A DNA stretch of 64,000 nucleotides from JBCBGF01 sp038526915 (GCA_038526915.1 JBCBGF010000011.1:33933-97932), one strand, 5' to 3'; counted from the stretch's first letter, positions 38,983-49,065 are shown. Translations and numbers: made by a program. Notes: a model not told the origin generated them from the sequence alone.

Positions 38983-41847
38983 GTGAGCGACGGGGGACAT
39001 TTCCTATTCATTATCGCGCTGTTGCCCTTTGTCGGCGCGCTTGTTCCCGGCCTGATGATCCGGGCCGGACGCACGGCCTGCGCCACCTTCACCGCTGTTC
39101 CCACCGCCCTTGCTCTGACAATGCTGCTGGTCCTGGCACCGGCAGTTCTGCGAGGCGAGGTTATCCAGGCTGAAATCGAGTGGCTGCCGCAGCTTGGCCT
39201 GTCGGTGTCGTTCTTTCTGGACGGGCTTGGACTTCTCTTTGCGGGGATGATCCTGGGGGTCGGGCTGCTCATCACGCTCTATGCCAGGTTCTACCTGTCG
39301 GGCGATGATCCGATGGGGCAGTTCTATACCTATCTGTTGCTGTTCCAGGGCGCGATGCTGGGCATCGTGATCTCGGACAACATCCTGTTGTTGCTGATTT
39401 TCTGGGAACTCACGTCGCTATCATCGTTCCTGCTGATCGGCTATTGGAGGCACCTGCCCGAAGGCCGCCAGGGCGCGCGAATGGCGCTGACCGTGACGGG
39501 TGCCGGTGGGCTCGCGATGATTGGCGGCATGCTGATCCTGGGTAACATCGTGGGCAGCTACAACCTGACCGATATCCTGCAGGCGGGGGATGAGATCCGG
39601 GCGTCAGAGTGGTACCTGCCCGCGCTGATCCTGATCCTGTTGGGGGCCTTCACCAAGTCCGCACAGTTCCCGTTCCATTTCTGGTTGCCCCACGCCATGG
39701 CCGCACCGACGCCGGTGTCGGCCTACCTGCACTCGGCGACCATGGTGAAGGCCGGCGTGTTCCTGATGGCCCGCATGTGGCCGGTGCTGTCGGGCACGGA
39801 TGCGTGGTTTTACATCGTGGCGACCATTGGCCTGATCACGATGGTTCTGGGGGCGCTGATTGCCCTTTTCAAAGACGATCTGAAAGCGCTTCTGGCGTTC
39901 TCGACCGTAAGTCATTTGGGCTTTCTGACGATGCTGTTGGGGTTCGGCACCCCAGCCGCTGCCGTGGCCGCCGTCTTTCACATCATCAACCACCTGACGT
40001 TCAAGGCCGCGCTGTTCATGACCGCCGGGATTGTCGATCACGAAGCGCATACGCGGGATATCAAGCGATTGGGCGGGTTGCGGCACTTGATGCCGGTGAC
40101 GTTCGTGATCGGGACGATCGCGGCGCTGTCCATGGCCGGGATGCCGCTGTTCAACGGGTTTCTGTCGAAAGAGATGATGCTGGAGGAAGCGTCGCATACC
40201 GCGTGGCTCAGCAATCCGCTGGTGGTGCCGCTGCTGGCAACGATCGGCTCGCTTTTGTCCGCAGCCTACTCCTATCGCTTCATCGTTCACGTGTTTCTGG
40301 GGCCGAAGCGTGAGGACTATCCGCATACGCCCCATGACCCACCGTTTGGCATGTGGGCGGCCCCTGCCCTGCTGACCGTCCTTGTGATCGTCATCGGCGT
40401 GGCCCCGTTCCTGGCCGAAGGGCTGGTCACCGTGGCGGCGAATGCGGTGACCGGGCAGGATCTGCACCCGCATCTCAAGATCTGGCACGGCGTGAACACC
40501 GCGCTGTGGATGTCGGTGATCGCGATTGCCGGTGGGGCGGTTCTGTTGGCGATGCATGCGCCGCTTGACCGTTTGTGGATCGCTGCGCCGCGGCCCGAGG
40601 CGAAGGCCATTTTTGATCGGATGATTGCGGGAATTGTGGCCACGACCCGGGCCATCTCCGAGATCACGCATAATGGGGCCATCAGTCGATATCTGGCGAT
40701 TTTCGTCGTGGCCTCGGTCGCGCTCGGCTGGATCGCCTATTCCGGCAGTGGTCTTGCCGCGCCGACACGGGACCTGCTGCCAATACCCCCGGTGATTGCG
40801 GTTGGGTGGGTGATGCTGGTCGTGGCGACCGTGTCGATTGCGATCATGCATTACCACCGGTTCCGGGCGCTGGTGCTGGTGGGGATTATCGGCCTCACGA
40901 TCTCGGCCGGGTTTGTCTACCTCTCGGCCCCCGACCTCGCGCTAACGCAGATCTCGGTCGAGACCGTGACGATCATGCTGCTGCTTCTGGCGCTGCACTT
41001 TCTGCCGAAGATCACGCCACAGGAGAGCAGCCTTGGCCTGCGGATCCGCGACGCGGTGATTGCGTTGACGGCGGGTGCGGGGGTCGGCGGTCTGGCCTAT
41101 GCGTTCCTCATGCGCGATGTGGACACGATATCAGAGTTTCACCTCGCCAACAGTTATGAAGGCGGCGGCGGCACAAATGTCGTGAATGTCATCCTCGTCG
41201 ATTTCCGCGGCTATGACACCTATGGCGAGATTATCGTTTTGGGGATCGCCGGTTTGGTGATCTATGCGCTGATGCACGCGCTTCTGGATGGCCCGGCGGC
41301 GCGGCGGCTTAAGAACGCAGATTACGCGCAAGACCGTTCGCGCGACCGGCATCCCTTGATGATGGTGGTGGTCACGCGCGTGCTGATGCCGATTGCGGTC
41401 GTTGTGGGCATCTACATCTTCCTGCGCGGGCACAATCAGCCCGGCGGCGGCTTCGTGGCAGGGCTGGTCGTCGCAATTGCTTTGCTGATGCAATACATGG
41501 CCTCGGGCTTTGCGTGGACGCAGGAACGCAAGAAGATCGAATACCACACGCTGATCGGGCTGGGCGTGGTGATCGCCGGGCTAACCGGGGCGGGTGCCTG
41601 GCTGGCGGGGCAGCCGTTCCTGACCAGCGCGTTTACCTATGTGCACCTCCCGCCCATCGAGGAGTTTGAGTTGGCCACCGCGATGCTGTTCGATCTGGGC
41701 GTGTTCCTGACGGTTCTCGGGGCGGTGATGCTGATGCTCTACAGCCTGTCGCGGATCGCGCGCTTTGCCGGTGAGACGGTGAATGTCGAGCCGATGGATT
41801 ATGACCCCGGCGAAGCCTCGGACGCAGCAGACGGTGGGGAGCGCTGA
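38983..41847 (+). CDS. mnhA: Na+/H+ antiporter subunit A with fused subunit B domain
   Basis: A 954-residue polytopic membrane protein, first of the six-gene Mrp/Mnh cluster. The antiporter core related to complex I NuoL is visible: LLLLIFWELTSLSSFLLIGY, FTKSAQFPFHFWLPHAMAAP, PTPVSAYLHSATMVKAGVFL and LKALLAFSTVSHLGFLTMLL. The last 160 residues are MnhB-like (VTRVLMPIAVVVGIYIFLRG, HNQPGGGFVAGLVVAIALLM), explaining the lack of a separate mnhB. GTG at 38983 follows AAAGGACG. The complex exports Na+ in exchange for protons. Confidence 0.95.
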   Translation: MSDGGHFLFIIALLPFVGALVPGLMIRAGRTACATFTAVPTALALTMLLVLAPAVLRGEVIQAEIEWLPQLGLSVSFFLDGLGLLFAGMILGVGLLITLYARFYLSGDDPMGQFYTYLLLFQGAMLGIVISDNILLLLIFWELTSLSSFLLIGYWRHLPEGRQGARMALTVTGAGGLAMIGGMLILGNIVGSYNLTDILQAGDEIRASEWYLPALILILLGAFTKSAQFPFHFWLPHAMAAPTPVSAYLHSATMVKAGVFLMARMWPVLSGTDAWFYIVATIGLITMVLGALIALFKDDLKALLAFSTVSHLGFLTMLLGFGTPAAAVAAVFHIINHLTFKAALFMTAGIVDHEAHTRDIKRLGGLRHLMPVTFVIGTIAALSMAGMPLFNGFLSKEMMLEEASHTAWLSNPLVVPLLATIGSLLSAAYSYRFIVHVFLGPKREDYPHTPHDPPFGMWAAPALLTVLVIVIGVAPFLAEGLVTVAANAVTGQDLHPHLKIWHGVNTALWMSVIAIAGGAVLLAMHAPLDRLWIAAPRPEAKAIFDRMIAGIVATTRAISEITHNGAISRYLAIFVVASVALGWIAYSGSGLAAPTRDLLPIPPVIAVGWVMLVVATVSIAIMHYHRFRALVLVGIIGLTISAGFVYLSAPDLALTQISVETVTIMLLLLALHFLPKITPQESSLGLRIRDAVIALTAGAGVGGLAYAFLMRDVDTISEFHLANSYEGGGGTNVVNVILVDFRGYDTYGEIIVLGIAGLVIYALMHALLDGPAARRLKNADYAQDRSRDRHPLMMVVVTRVLMPIAVVVGIYIFLRGHNQPGGGFVAGLVVAIALLMQYMASGFAWTQERKKIEYHTLIGLGVVIAGLTGAGAWLAGQPFLTSAFTYVHLPPIEEFELATAMLFDLGVFLTVLGAVMLMLYSLSRIARFAGETVNVEPMDYDPGEASDAADGGER

Positions 41848-41848
41848 G

Positions 41849-42196
41849 ATGGAGGTGATCGTCGCCAGCACCATAGGCATCCTGACCGCCGGTGGCGTCT
41901 ATCTGATCCTGCGCCTTCGGACCTTTCCGGTGATCCTGGGCCTTGCGCTTTTGTCCTATGCGGTGAACGTGTTCCTGTTCGCCAGTGGGCGGCTGGCCAT
42001 CGACCAATCCCCGATCCTGGCCAAGTATGGCGATGCGACCTATTCCGATCCGCTGCCGCAAGCCCTTGTTCTGACGGCTATCGTGATCTCCTTCGGGATG
42101 ACGGCGGTTTTGGTGATGATCGGGCTTGGGGCGTATTTAGAGGCCGGCAACGACCGCATTGATGCAGGCGGTGAGGACGAGGAAGACGCGGCATGA
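41849..42196 (+). CDS. mnhC: Na+/H+ antiporter subunit C
   Basis: A 115-residue membrane protein related to NuoK. It has three hydrophobic segments: IVASTIGILTAGGVYLILRL, FPVILGLALLSYAVNVFLFA and QALVLTAIVISFGMTAVLVM. The D-PLPQALVLTAIVI motif is typical of MnhC. ATG at 41849 starts 1 bp after the mnhA stop; the frame upstream is a shadow. The acidic tail overlaps the mnhD start. Confidence 0.95.
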   Translation: MEVIVASTIGILTAGGVYLILRLRTFPVILGLALLSYAVNVFLFASGRLAIDQSPILAKYGDATYSDPLPQALVLTAIVISFGMTAVLVMIGLGAYLEAGNDRIDAGGEDEEDAA

Positions 42197-43731
42197 TGCA
42201 TTGGATCATCGTCCCCGTGGTTCTTCCGGCCTTGCTGGCGCCGATCATCGGCTTTGTCATGCGGCATGATATCGTCATGGCGCGCGTGGCGTCCGTCGCC
42301 GGGACGGTCGCGTTGTTTGCCGTGGCGCTGGGGCTCGCTGCGCTCGCGGCGGGCGGGGACACGCATATCTATCGGCTTGGCGACTGGCCTGCGCCGTTTG
42401 GCATTGTGCTGGTGCTTGATCGGCTGTCTGCGCTGATGGTGTTGCTGACATCGGCCCTCGCCTTGATCGTTGTGTTACACGCCATCGCGACCGGTTGGGA
42501 TGCGAAAGGACGCCATTTTCATGCGCTGTTCCAGTTCCAACTGATGGGCATCTGCGGCGCGTTTCTGACGGGCGACGTGTTCAACCTGTTCGTGTTCTTC
42601 GAGGTTTTGCTGATCGCATCCTACGGTCTGATGATCCATTCGGGCGGGCGCGAACGGATGCATGCAGGCCTGCAATACGTGGTCATGAATCTGGCCGGAT
42701 CGACCCTGTTTCTCTTCGCGCTAGGCACGCTTTACGCCGCAACAGGCACGCTAAACATCGCCGATTTGGCCCAGCGTATGGCCGAGATCCCGGCAGAGGA
42801 AGCGGCGCTTGTACGCGTGGCGGCGATCCTCTTGATGGTGGTCTTTGCAATCAAGGCCGCGCTGTTTCCTGTGCAGTTCTGGTTGCCTGCGACCTACTCC
42901 AATGCGCCCGCCCCGGTGGCCGCCTTGTTTGCGATCATGACCAAGGTGGGCGCCTACGCGATCATCCGGGTTCACACGATTGCCTTTGGCCCGGGCGTTC
43001 CGGGCACCGAGGGTTTGATCGGGACATGGCTGTTTCCGGCGGCAATTGTCACTATCGCCGTCGGGGCCTTCGGCGTCCTCGGTGCGCGGCGTTTGCTGCC
43101 CCTGATCGCATTTTCGGTGGTGGGCTCGATGGGAACGCTGCTGGCCGCGGTCGCCGCGTTTTCGCCAGGGGCCACATCGGCGGCGCTTTACTACATGGTG
43201 CATTCGACGCTTGCGACGGCGTGTCTGTTCCTGATCGCCGACATTGTGGTGTCGCGGCGGCGTGTGGACACGCTCTTGCCCGCACCCGTGACCGTTCAAA
43301 ACGGTCTGTTCGCCGCCTTGTTCTTTGCCGCGGCCATTGCGATGGCCGGCATGCCGCCGCTCAGCGGTTTTCTGGGCAAGTTGCTGGTTCTCGATGCCTT
43401 GCGTGAGCCCGGTCTGATGGTCTGGGCCTGGAGCGCGATCCTAGCGGGATCGCTTTTGACAATCGTCGGCTTTGCGCGCGCGGGCAGCATCTTGTTCTGG
43501 AAGTCGACGGCAACCCCTGCGCCCGACCCAGACGACGGCGAAGTAAGCGAGCCCCCCCCGATTGCAGCGACAGGCATGGAGCTGGCCCCGACTTTCGCGA
43601 CCCTAGCCCTGCTTGCAGGGCTTGCGGTCTTTGCAGGGCCGGTGTTCGACTATATGGACGGCACCGCGTCGCAGCTTTTCGACCGCGCGGGCTATGTCGG
43701 CGCCGTTCTCAACCCAGGTGGCGAAGGGTGA
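42193..43731 (+). CDS. mnhD: Na+/H+ antiporter subunit D
   Basis: A 512-residue membrane protein of the NuoM/NuoN-like antiporter family. Signature stretches are GDVFNLFVFFEVLLIASYGL, LFPVQFWLPATYSNAPAPVA, ALFAIMTKVGAYAIIRVHTI and AMAGMPPLSGFLGKLLVLDA. Start overlaps mnhC by ATGA. Together with MnhA it forms the ion-translocating part of the complex. Confidence 0.95.
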   Translation: MMHWIIVPVVLPALLAPIIGFVMRHDIVMARVASVAGTVALFAVALGLAALAAGGDTHIYRLGDWPAPFGIVLVLDRLSALMVLLTSALALIVVLHAIATGWDAKGRHFHALFQFQLMGICGAFLTGDVFNLFVFFEVLLIASYGLMIHSGGRERMHAGLQYVVMNLAGSTLFLFALGTLYAATGTLNIADLAQRMAEIPAEEAALVRVAAILLMVVFAIKAALFPVQFWLPATYSNAPAPVAALFAIMTKVGAYAIIRVHTIAFGPGVPGTEGLIGTWLFPAAIVTIAVGAFGVLGARRLLPLIAFSVVGSMGTLLAAVAAFSPGATSAALYYMVHSTLATACLFLIADIVVSRRRVDTLLPAPVTVQNGLFAALFFAAAIAMAGMPPLSGFLGKLLVLDALREPGLMVWAWSAILAGSLLTIVGFARAGSILFWKSTATPAPDPDDGEVSEPPPIAATGMELAPTFATLALLAGLAVFAGPVFDYMDGTASQLFDRAGYVGAVLNPGGEG

Positions 43732-43735
43732 CAGT

Positions 43736-44227
43736 ATGATCCAAAAACTCATCCCCCACCCGCTGCTGAGCCTGACTTTGGTCTTTGTGTGGCTCGCCTT
43801 GGTGAACACCTTCACACTGGGCAACGTGATCCTCGGCGCGCTGCTGGGCCTCGTGATCCCGATGATGACCGCCGCGTATTGGCCCGATCGGCCCAAGCTG
43901 GCCCGGCCCCTGAAGATCGCGGAGTACATCTGTATCGTGATCTGGGATATCATCGTGGCAAACGTCGAGGTTGCGAAGATCATTCTGTTTCGGCGCGAAC
44001 CCGAGATCCGATCCCATTGGATCCCGATCCCGCTTGAGCTGACCTCGGCCGAGGCCATCACGGTCTTGGCCGGAACAATTACCCTGACGCCGGGGACCGT
44101 GTCGGCGATGTTGTCGGCAGATGGCGGCTGTATTCTGGTGCATTGCCTGCACACCGACGATCCGGACGCTATGCGCGATGAGATCAAAGCACGCTATGAG
44201 AGCCGGCTATTGGAGATCTTCCCATGA
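43736..44227 (+). CDS. mnhE: Na+/H+ antiporter subunit E
   Basis: A 163-residue subunit with an N-terminal membrane part (LSLTLVFVWLALVNTFTLGN, YICIVIWDIIVANVEVAKII) and a soluble C-terminal domain with ITLTPGTVSAMLSADGGCIL, the MnhE hallmark, and VHCLHTDDPDAM. ATG at 43736 is 4 bp after the mnhD stop. Overlaps mnhF by ATGA. Confidence 0.94.
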   Translation: MIQKLIPHPLLSLTLVFVWLALVNTFTLGNVILGALLGLVIPMMTAAYWPDRPKLARPLKIAEYICIVIWDIIVANVEVAKIILFRREPEIRSHWIPIPLELTSAEAITVLAGTITLTPGTVSAMLSADGGCILVHCLHTDDPDAMRDEIKARYESRLLEIFP

Positions 44228-44493
44228 TCGAGTTCGGACTGATTTTTTGCGCCGGCTGCTACGGGTTGGCTTTGCTGTTGGATCTTTGGCGCATTGCCGT
44301 TGGGCCCGATGCCGCCGACCGAATCCTCGCGCTCGACACGATGGTGATCAATGTGATCGCGCTTTTGGTCCTTTATGGCATATGGCGCGGCACGGCGGTC
44401 TACTTCGAGGCGGCGATGTTGATCGCCATGGTCGGGTTTGTCTCAACCGTTGCCTATTGCCGCTTTCTTCTACGCGGCGACATTATTGAGTGA
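44224..44493 (+). CDS. mnhF: Na+/H+ antiporter subunit F
   Basis: An 89-residue protein with three membrane segments; the MnhF motif RIAVGPDAADRILALDTM is clear near residue 20, followed by VINVIALLVLYGIWRG. The start overlaps the mnhE stop. Confidence 0.94.
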   Translation: MIEFGLIFCAGCYGLALLLDLWRIAVGPDAADRILALDTMVINVIALLVLYGIWRGTAVYFEAAMLIAMVGFVSTVAYCRFLLRGDIIE

Positions 44494-44502
44494 GGGCTGG
44501 TG

Positions 44503-44880
44503 ATGAGCGTTTTCGCAGAGTTCCTGATTGCACTGTCGCTGGTCGTCAGCGGGATCTTCGGATTTGTCGGATCCTACGGTCTGGTCAAGCTCAAGGACTC
44601 CGTACAGCGGCTGCATGCGCCCACCAAGGCGACCACGCTGGGCGTGGGTGGCGTATTGATTGCCTCGATGATCTACTTCTACGCCAAGACCGGGCATATC
44701 TCGGTGCATGAGTTGCTGATTGCGGTGTTCCTCTTTCTGACGGCGCCGATCACGGCGAACTTCATCGCCAAGGCCTTTCTGGCGCGCAATGTGGAAAGCC
44801 ATGAAGTGCCCAACAGCACGGGCGATTACGGGTGGTCGGTTTATGACGATCCGCCGGATGGGCCCACGGACCGAGCGTGA
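44503..44880 (+). CDS. mnhG: Na+/H+ antiporter subunit G
   Basis: A 125-residue subunit with three hydrophobic segments; SYGLVKLKDSVQRLHAPTKA and TTLGVGGVLIASMIYFYA are characteristic, as is FLTAPITANFIAKAFL. ATG at 44503 is preceded by GAGG; a GTG at 44500 is equally possible. It ends the operon. No clear terminator follows in the 33-bp gap to the convergent dehydrogenase. Confidence 0.94.
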   Translation: MSVFAEFLIALSLVVSGIFGFVGSYGLVKLKDSVQRLHAPTKATTLGVGGVLIASMIYFYAKTGHISVHELLIAVFLFLTAPITANFIAKAFLARNVESHEVPNSTGDYGWSVYDDPPDGPTDRA

Positions 44881-44913
44881 TTGCACGGTTGCATGCGATG
44901 CAGGGGGCAGCTT

Positions 44914-45891
44914 TTAGGATAACGGCCCGACAACCTCGGGGTTGATCATATGGATCGGCTTTCCAGCCGCGAAGGCGGCGACCTGTTCGAAGATGTCGGT
45001 AAACTGCAGGTCAAACTCATCTTCTGTGACGTAGCCGATATGGGGCGTGGGCAGGACGTTGGGATGGGTCAAAAGCGGATGCGCGGTATCGGTTAGCGGC
45101 TCGGTATCAAAGACGTCGACGGCGGCATATATCCGGTCGCGGGCAATCTCCGCCTCCAGAACACCGGGGGCGATCAGACCCGATCTGGAGGTATTCACCA
45201 AAAGCGCGCGATCTTGCATCAAGGCGAGGTCATCTGCGGTGATAATCCCGCGCGTTTCTGGTTTCAGCCGGACATGCAGGGAAACGATATCGCTCTGGGC
45301 AAAGAAGGCGTCGCGGCTTTCCGCCAGCGCGGCGCCCTCTGACGCAGCACGCGCACGCCCGGCATCGGAGGCCCAGAAATTCACCTCCATCCCGATCGCT
45401 TCGGCATATCCCGCAACCGCCTTTGCGATGCGCCCATAGCCGTAGAGGCCAAGCCTGCGTCCGCGTAACGTACGGCCAACCCCCATTTGCCACTGCCCCG
45501 ACCGGATCGAGGCGACCTGTTGCGGGATTTGCCGGTAGCTTGCGAAGATCAGGGCCAGGGTATGCTCGGCTGCGGCGTAGGACGGCGTGCCTGAGTGCAT
45601 GTTGGAACAGAGAAGAACACCGGCGCGGGTGCAGGCATCGACATCGATATGGGGGTAGACACTGCGCTGGGAGATCAGGCGGAGGTTTGGCAGGCGCGAC
45701 ACCAGCGCCTCGCCGATTTTGGTGCGTTCGCGGAACAGGACCAAAGCCTCGGCATCCTTGATACGATCCGCCAGGCGCGCCGGGTCGGGCTCATGATCGG
45801 TCCAGACGGTGACGTCATGGCCGTCGAGGATACGAAAGCAGGGCAGACCGCGCAGCGTGTCGAACCAATCGTCCAGGATATGAACCTTCAA
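44914..45891 (-). CDS. D-2-hydroxyacid dehydrogenase family protein
   Basis: A 325-residue NAD(P)-dependent dehydrogenase. The Rossmann loop is RLGLYGYGRIAKAVAGYAEA; the catalytic Arg (SLHVRLKPETRG), Glu (VDVFDTEPL) and His (LPTPHIGYV) are present. The TTG at 45891 is chosen because GGGGGAGAGAG lies 3 bp upstream and the family starts there; the frame to 45960 overlaps the PrpF gene. It is last in the TctC-TctAB-PrpF operon. In sulfolactate users an enzyme of this family (SlcC) oxidises (S)-sulfolactate; that is one possible role, not proven. Confidence 0.85.
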   Translation of the reverse strand: MKVHILDDWFDTLRGLPCFRILDGHDVTVWTDHEPDPARLADRIKDAEALVLFRERTKIGEALVSRLPNLRLISQRSVYPHIDVDACTRAGVLLCSNMHSGTPSYAAAEHTLALIFASYRQIPQQVASIRSGQWQMGVGRTLRGRRLGLYGYGRIAKAVAGYAEAIGMEVNFWASDAGRARAASEGAALAESRDAFFAQSDIVSLHVRLKPETRGIITADDLALMQDRALLVNTSRSGLIAPGVLEAEIARDRIYAAVDVFDTEPLTDTAHPLLTHPNVLPTPHIGYVTEDEFDLQFTDIFEQVAAFAAGKPIHMINPEVVGPLS

Positions 45892-45928
45892 CGGCTCTCT
45901 CCCCCTGCGCCCGGGTCGGCCATGTGGC

Positions 45929-47020
45929 TCACCGCCCTGCCCAAACGGACGTTGGGACAAACACTGTCCCCGACGCCAGTTTGCGCGCGGTCCGGACCAA
46001 GCCAGCAGAGAGGATCGTCACATCGTCGCCATCCCGTTCGAAATCAACCATAACCTCCATCTGCCCCATGGGGTGTTCCATTACTACCGATGCCGGCGAG
46101 GCGTCAGGGGCATCAAGCATTCCGTCGGCAACTGTTCCGGGTGACAGAAGGCAGGCGGCGATGCATTGCGAGCCCGTGACGGCCAGCGTCGGGTGGCATG
46201 CCCATGGGGTCAGGTACCGAACGGTTGCCGCCCCGCCTTGGGACGGCGCGGATAGCAGGCCGAACTTCGGTGTGACAGAGGCGGCGACGTCCCCCATCCC
46301 CATGCGCTTGCCCGCTTCAAGCCTGATGGCCTCAATGCGATCCAACAACGCGCGATTGTCGTCAATCTCTTCACGCGTCTCGCGGCCGGTCAACCCCAAG
46401 TCCTCAGCCCGCGCGATCACCATCGGCATCGCCACGTCCATGCATGTGACAGTGGTGCCATCGATCACATCGGTTTTGTTCCCGCTTGGGAACAGCGCGC
46501 CGGTGACGCCGCCCACCGTCTCTTTGAACTGCAGCGAGATCGGGGCGGATGTCCCTGGGACGCCATCAATGGCGATTGCACCGTCGTAGGACACAACGCC
46601 GCCGGGTGTTTGCACAATGCAATCAACGCGCGCGCCTGTGTTGACCGCCCGAATGCGCACGGTCGTCTCATCACCGGTTGGTGTGACAAGTCCCATCTCG
46701 ATTGCCGCAGGCCCCACCCCCACGAGGATGTTTCCGCAGGTTGGTTTGTAATCGACCAACCGGTCTTCGACACTGACCTGCGCGAAGAAATAGTCGATAT
46801 CCGCCTCATCATCCTCGGACGGTGACAGCATTGCCACCTTGGTGGTCACCGTCGCACCGCCGCCCAGGCCATCGATGTTGAGCGGATGACCGGACCCGAC
46901 CAAGGCGACAAGCACATCGGCCAATGTGCCCAGATCCTCGGGCAGGTCAGAGCGCCGCATATATGGCCCCCGCGAGCTTCCCCCGCGCATGAACAGAAAG
47001 GGGATACCGGTCTGGGTCAT
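45929..47020 (-). CDS. PrpF-family isomerase (4-oxalomesaconate tautomerase-like)
   Basis: A 363-residue protein of the PrpF/DUF453 family, which moves double bonds in tricarboxylates (aconitate, oxalomesaconate). It begins TQTGIPFLFMRGGSSRGPY and has NIDGLGGGATVTTKVAML, VDYKPTCGNILVGVGPAA (catalytic Cys region), FKETVGGVTGALFPSGNKTD and TPWACHPTLAVTGSQCIA. The ATG at 47020 overlaps the TctAB stop (ATGA). A tricarboxylate-type transporter next door fits an unsaturated di- or tricarboxylate as the substrate. Confidence 0.88.
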   Translation of the reverse strand: MTQTGIPFLFMRGGSSRGPYMRRSDLPEDLGTLADVLVALVGSGHPLNIDGLGGGATVTTKVAMLSPSEDDEADIDYFFAQVSVEDRLVDYKPTCGNILVGVGPAAIEMGLVTPTGDETTVRIRAVNTGARVDCIVQTPGGVVSYDGAIAIDGVPGTSAPISLQFKETVGGVTGALFPSGNKTDVIDGTTVTCMDVAMPMVIARAEDLGLTGRETREEIDDNRALLDRIEAIRLEAGKRMGMGDVAASVTPKFGLLSAPSQGGAATVRYLTPWACHPTLAVTGSQCIAACLLSPGTVADGMLDAPDASPASVVMEHPMGQMEVMVDFERDGDDVTILSAGLVRTARKLASGTVFVPTSVWAGR

Positions 47021-49044
47021 GTCAGGGGCCACGGCAGGTCGACATAGGATTGCAAGAGGCCCGGCGGGAAGTCGCGGTTGAGAAGCCAGGCCATGGCACA
47101 GATGAAGGCGAGCCCTGCTGCGGTGTAGAGCGCGGCGAACCCCCAGCTACGGCCTGCCCGCAGGCGCATGAAGAGGAACAGGAACGCCGCAAGCGCCAGG
47201 ATGAAGCCAACCAGAGCGGTCAGGATCAGAAGGCCCGCAAACCACGCCAGCGTTGCCCATAGGCCGTGCGCATTGCCTTCAGAATTGCCCCATTCGCGAT
47301 CGGCAAAAAGCGCGTCGGTTTCCGGCTTTAGCATCGCCTGGACCAGCAGGATGACCAGACACGCGATGGTCACCCCACCGACGAAGGTCGGAAAAACCCG
47401 ATCCGCCGATGCATAGTCTGGGATCATCGCGGCGTTGGTGAAGGCCACCAAGAGATAGCCCAGAATCACGAGCAGGAAGGCCAGCGGTGCGCGCTTGGTC
47501 CCCGCTTCCACGGCGCCTTCGGCCATAATCATCTTTGCCTGGCGCAACCCAAAGACCACCGAGACGACGGTGATGATGATCAAAACGATCACGATGGGCG
47601 AGAAGATGTAGTCGAGCCCATCTTCAACGCTTCTGCGGAACCGGGACGCGGCGATCTGCACGGCCTGGTTGGCATAGGTTTCGGCCGGATTGGACAGAAC
47701 AAAGCCGATCAGGAAGGCGGGCCGCGACCAGTCGAAACGGCGCATCATGATGCCGAGGAAACCGATGGCGAAAAGTGCGACCAGATCCATGATGTCCTGG
47801 CCCGACTGGAACGCCGCGAACGAGATGATCATGAACAAAAACGGCGCGAGCAGTGCAAAGGGGATGGTCGTCAGGCGCGAGATGCCGCCCGAGGCTGCGA
47901 TGCAGATCACGGTGCCCACGACATTGGCGAGGGCCAGCAGCCACACGATGGAATAGGTGATGTCGAGGTTGTTTTTGAGCATCGAGGGGCCGACTTCGAT
48001 ATTCCCCGATCCCAATAGCGCAATCGCCCCGATGAAGATCGCCATGGAACCCGAGCCCGGGATCCCGAAGAGAAGTGTAGGCACGAGGCCCCCACCCTCT
48101 TTGGCGTTGTTTGAGCTTTCGGGCCCGATCACGCCGCGCACTTCGCCGCTGCCGAATTTGGATTTGTCTTTGGTGGATTGAACCGAATGGCCATAGGCGA
48201 TCCAGTCAACGACCGATCCGCCCAGGCCCGGGATGACCCCCACGATGACACCGATGATGGAACAGCGCACCGAGAGCCAGATATTGGCGAACCAGTCTTT
48301 GACACCCTTCATCCAGCCACCGCCCAGGGGCGAGCGGTCCGAGATCGCGCGGTCTTGCCGGAGAAGTGCCACGATTTCGGGGATCGCAAAGATGCCGAGG
48401 CCGACGATGACGAGTTTTAGCCCATCGACGAGGTACGGCATATCGTACGTCGCCATACGCAACTCGCCGGCGCTATCGCCTTCGCCGATGGTGCCGATCA
48501 TCATCCCAAGGCCCGCCGCGGCGATCCCTTTCAGGGGCACGCGACCGGCCAGGATGCCGACCATGGAAAGCCCGAAGATGGTGATCATCAAAAGCTCCGG
48601 CGTGCGGAACTCCAACACGATGGGCCGGGCGATCAGGATGAAGACCGTCAGGAAAGTGGCACCGACAAGGCCACCGAAGAGGGAGGATGCGAAGGCCGCA
48701 GACAGCGCGCGCGCTGCCTCGCCCTTTTTGGCCATGGGAAACCCGTCGAGGACCGTGGCCTGACTGGCCGACGATCCCGGGATCCCCATCAGCACCGATG
48801 CGAATGTGTCCGATGTGGGCACAACGGCGACCATGCCGATCATCAGGGCCAGGCCCAGAACCGGGTCCATCCCGAACATGAACGGCAGAAGAAGCGATAG
48901 CCCGGCAATCCCGCCAAGCCCGGGGAACACCCCGATCGCAAGCCCCATGACCACACCGAGAACGAGGTAGCCCAGGACGAGTGGTTGAAGAATGAGACCG
49001 GCAGCATCGTTCAGCGCCGGCAGGGCCACCGTCAAGAAGTCCAT
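47017..49044 (-). CDS. tctA: Tripartite tricarboxylate transporter, TctA fused to TctB
   Basis: A 675-residue fusion. Residues about 1-500 are TctA, the large 10-12-segment permease (VFPGLGGIAGLSLLLPFMFG, DTFASVLMGIPGSSASQATV, GVIPGLGGSVVDWIAYGHSV, VPTLLFGIPGSGSMAIFIGA). Residues about 520-675 are TctB, a four-segment subunit (PLAFLLVILGYLLVAFTNAA, VFPTFVGGVTIACLVILLVQ). In most species these are separate genes. It follows tctC after a hairpin that probably lowers its expression relative to the binding protein. Confidence 0.92.
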   Translation of the reverse strand: MDFLTVALPALNDAAGLILQPLVLGYLVLGVVMGLAIGVFPGLGGIAGLSLLLPFMFGMDPVLGLALMIGMVAVVPTSDTFASVLMGIPGSSASQATVLDGFPMAKKGEAARALSAAFASSLFGGLVGATFLTVFILIARPIVLEFRTPELLMITIFGLSMVGILAGRVPLKGIAAAGLGMMIGTIGEGDSAGELRMATYDMPYLVDGLKLVIVGLGIFAIPEIVALLRQDRAISDRSPLGGGWMKGVKDWFANIWLSVRCSIIGVIVGVIPGLGGSVVDWIAYGHSVQSTKDKSKFGSGEVRGVIGPESSNNAKEGGGLVPTLLFGIPGSGSMAIFIGAIALLGSGNIEVGPSMLKNNLDITYSIVWLLALANVVGTVICIAASGGISRLTTIPFALLAPFLFMIISFAAFQSGQDIMDLVALFAIGFLGIMMRRFDWSRPAFLIGFVLSNPAETYANQAVQIAASRFRRSVEDGLDYIFSPIVIVLIIITVVSVVFGLRQAKMIMAEGAVEAGTKRAPLAFLLVILGYLLVAFTNAAMIPDYASADRVFPTFVGGVTIACLVILLVQAMLKPETDALFADREWGNSEGNAHGLWATLAWFAGLLILTALVGFILALAAFLFLFMRLRAGRSWGFAALYTAAGLAFICAMAWLLNRDFPPGLLQSYVDLPWPLT

Positions 49045-49065
49045 CGCATCTGCTTTCGCTAGGGG

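Noticed and set aside
39604..40857. A 417-codon open frame on the minus strand
   Set aside because: Antisense shadow of mnhA; composition (Arg, His, Gln heavy) is typical of reverse-complement GC-rich coding DNA.
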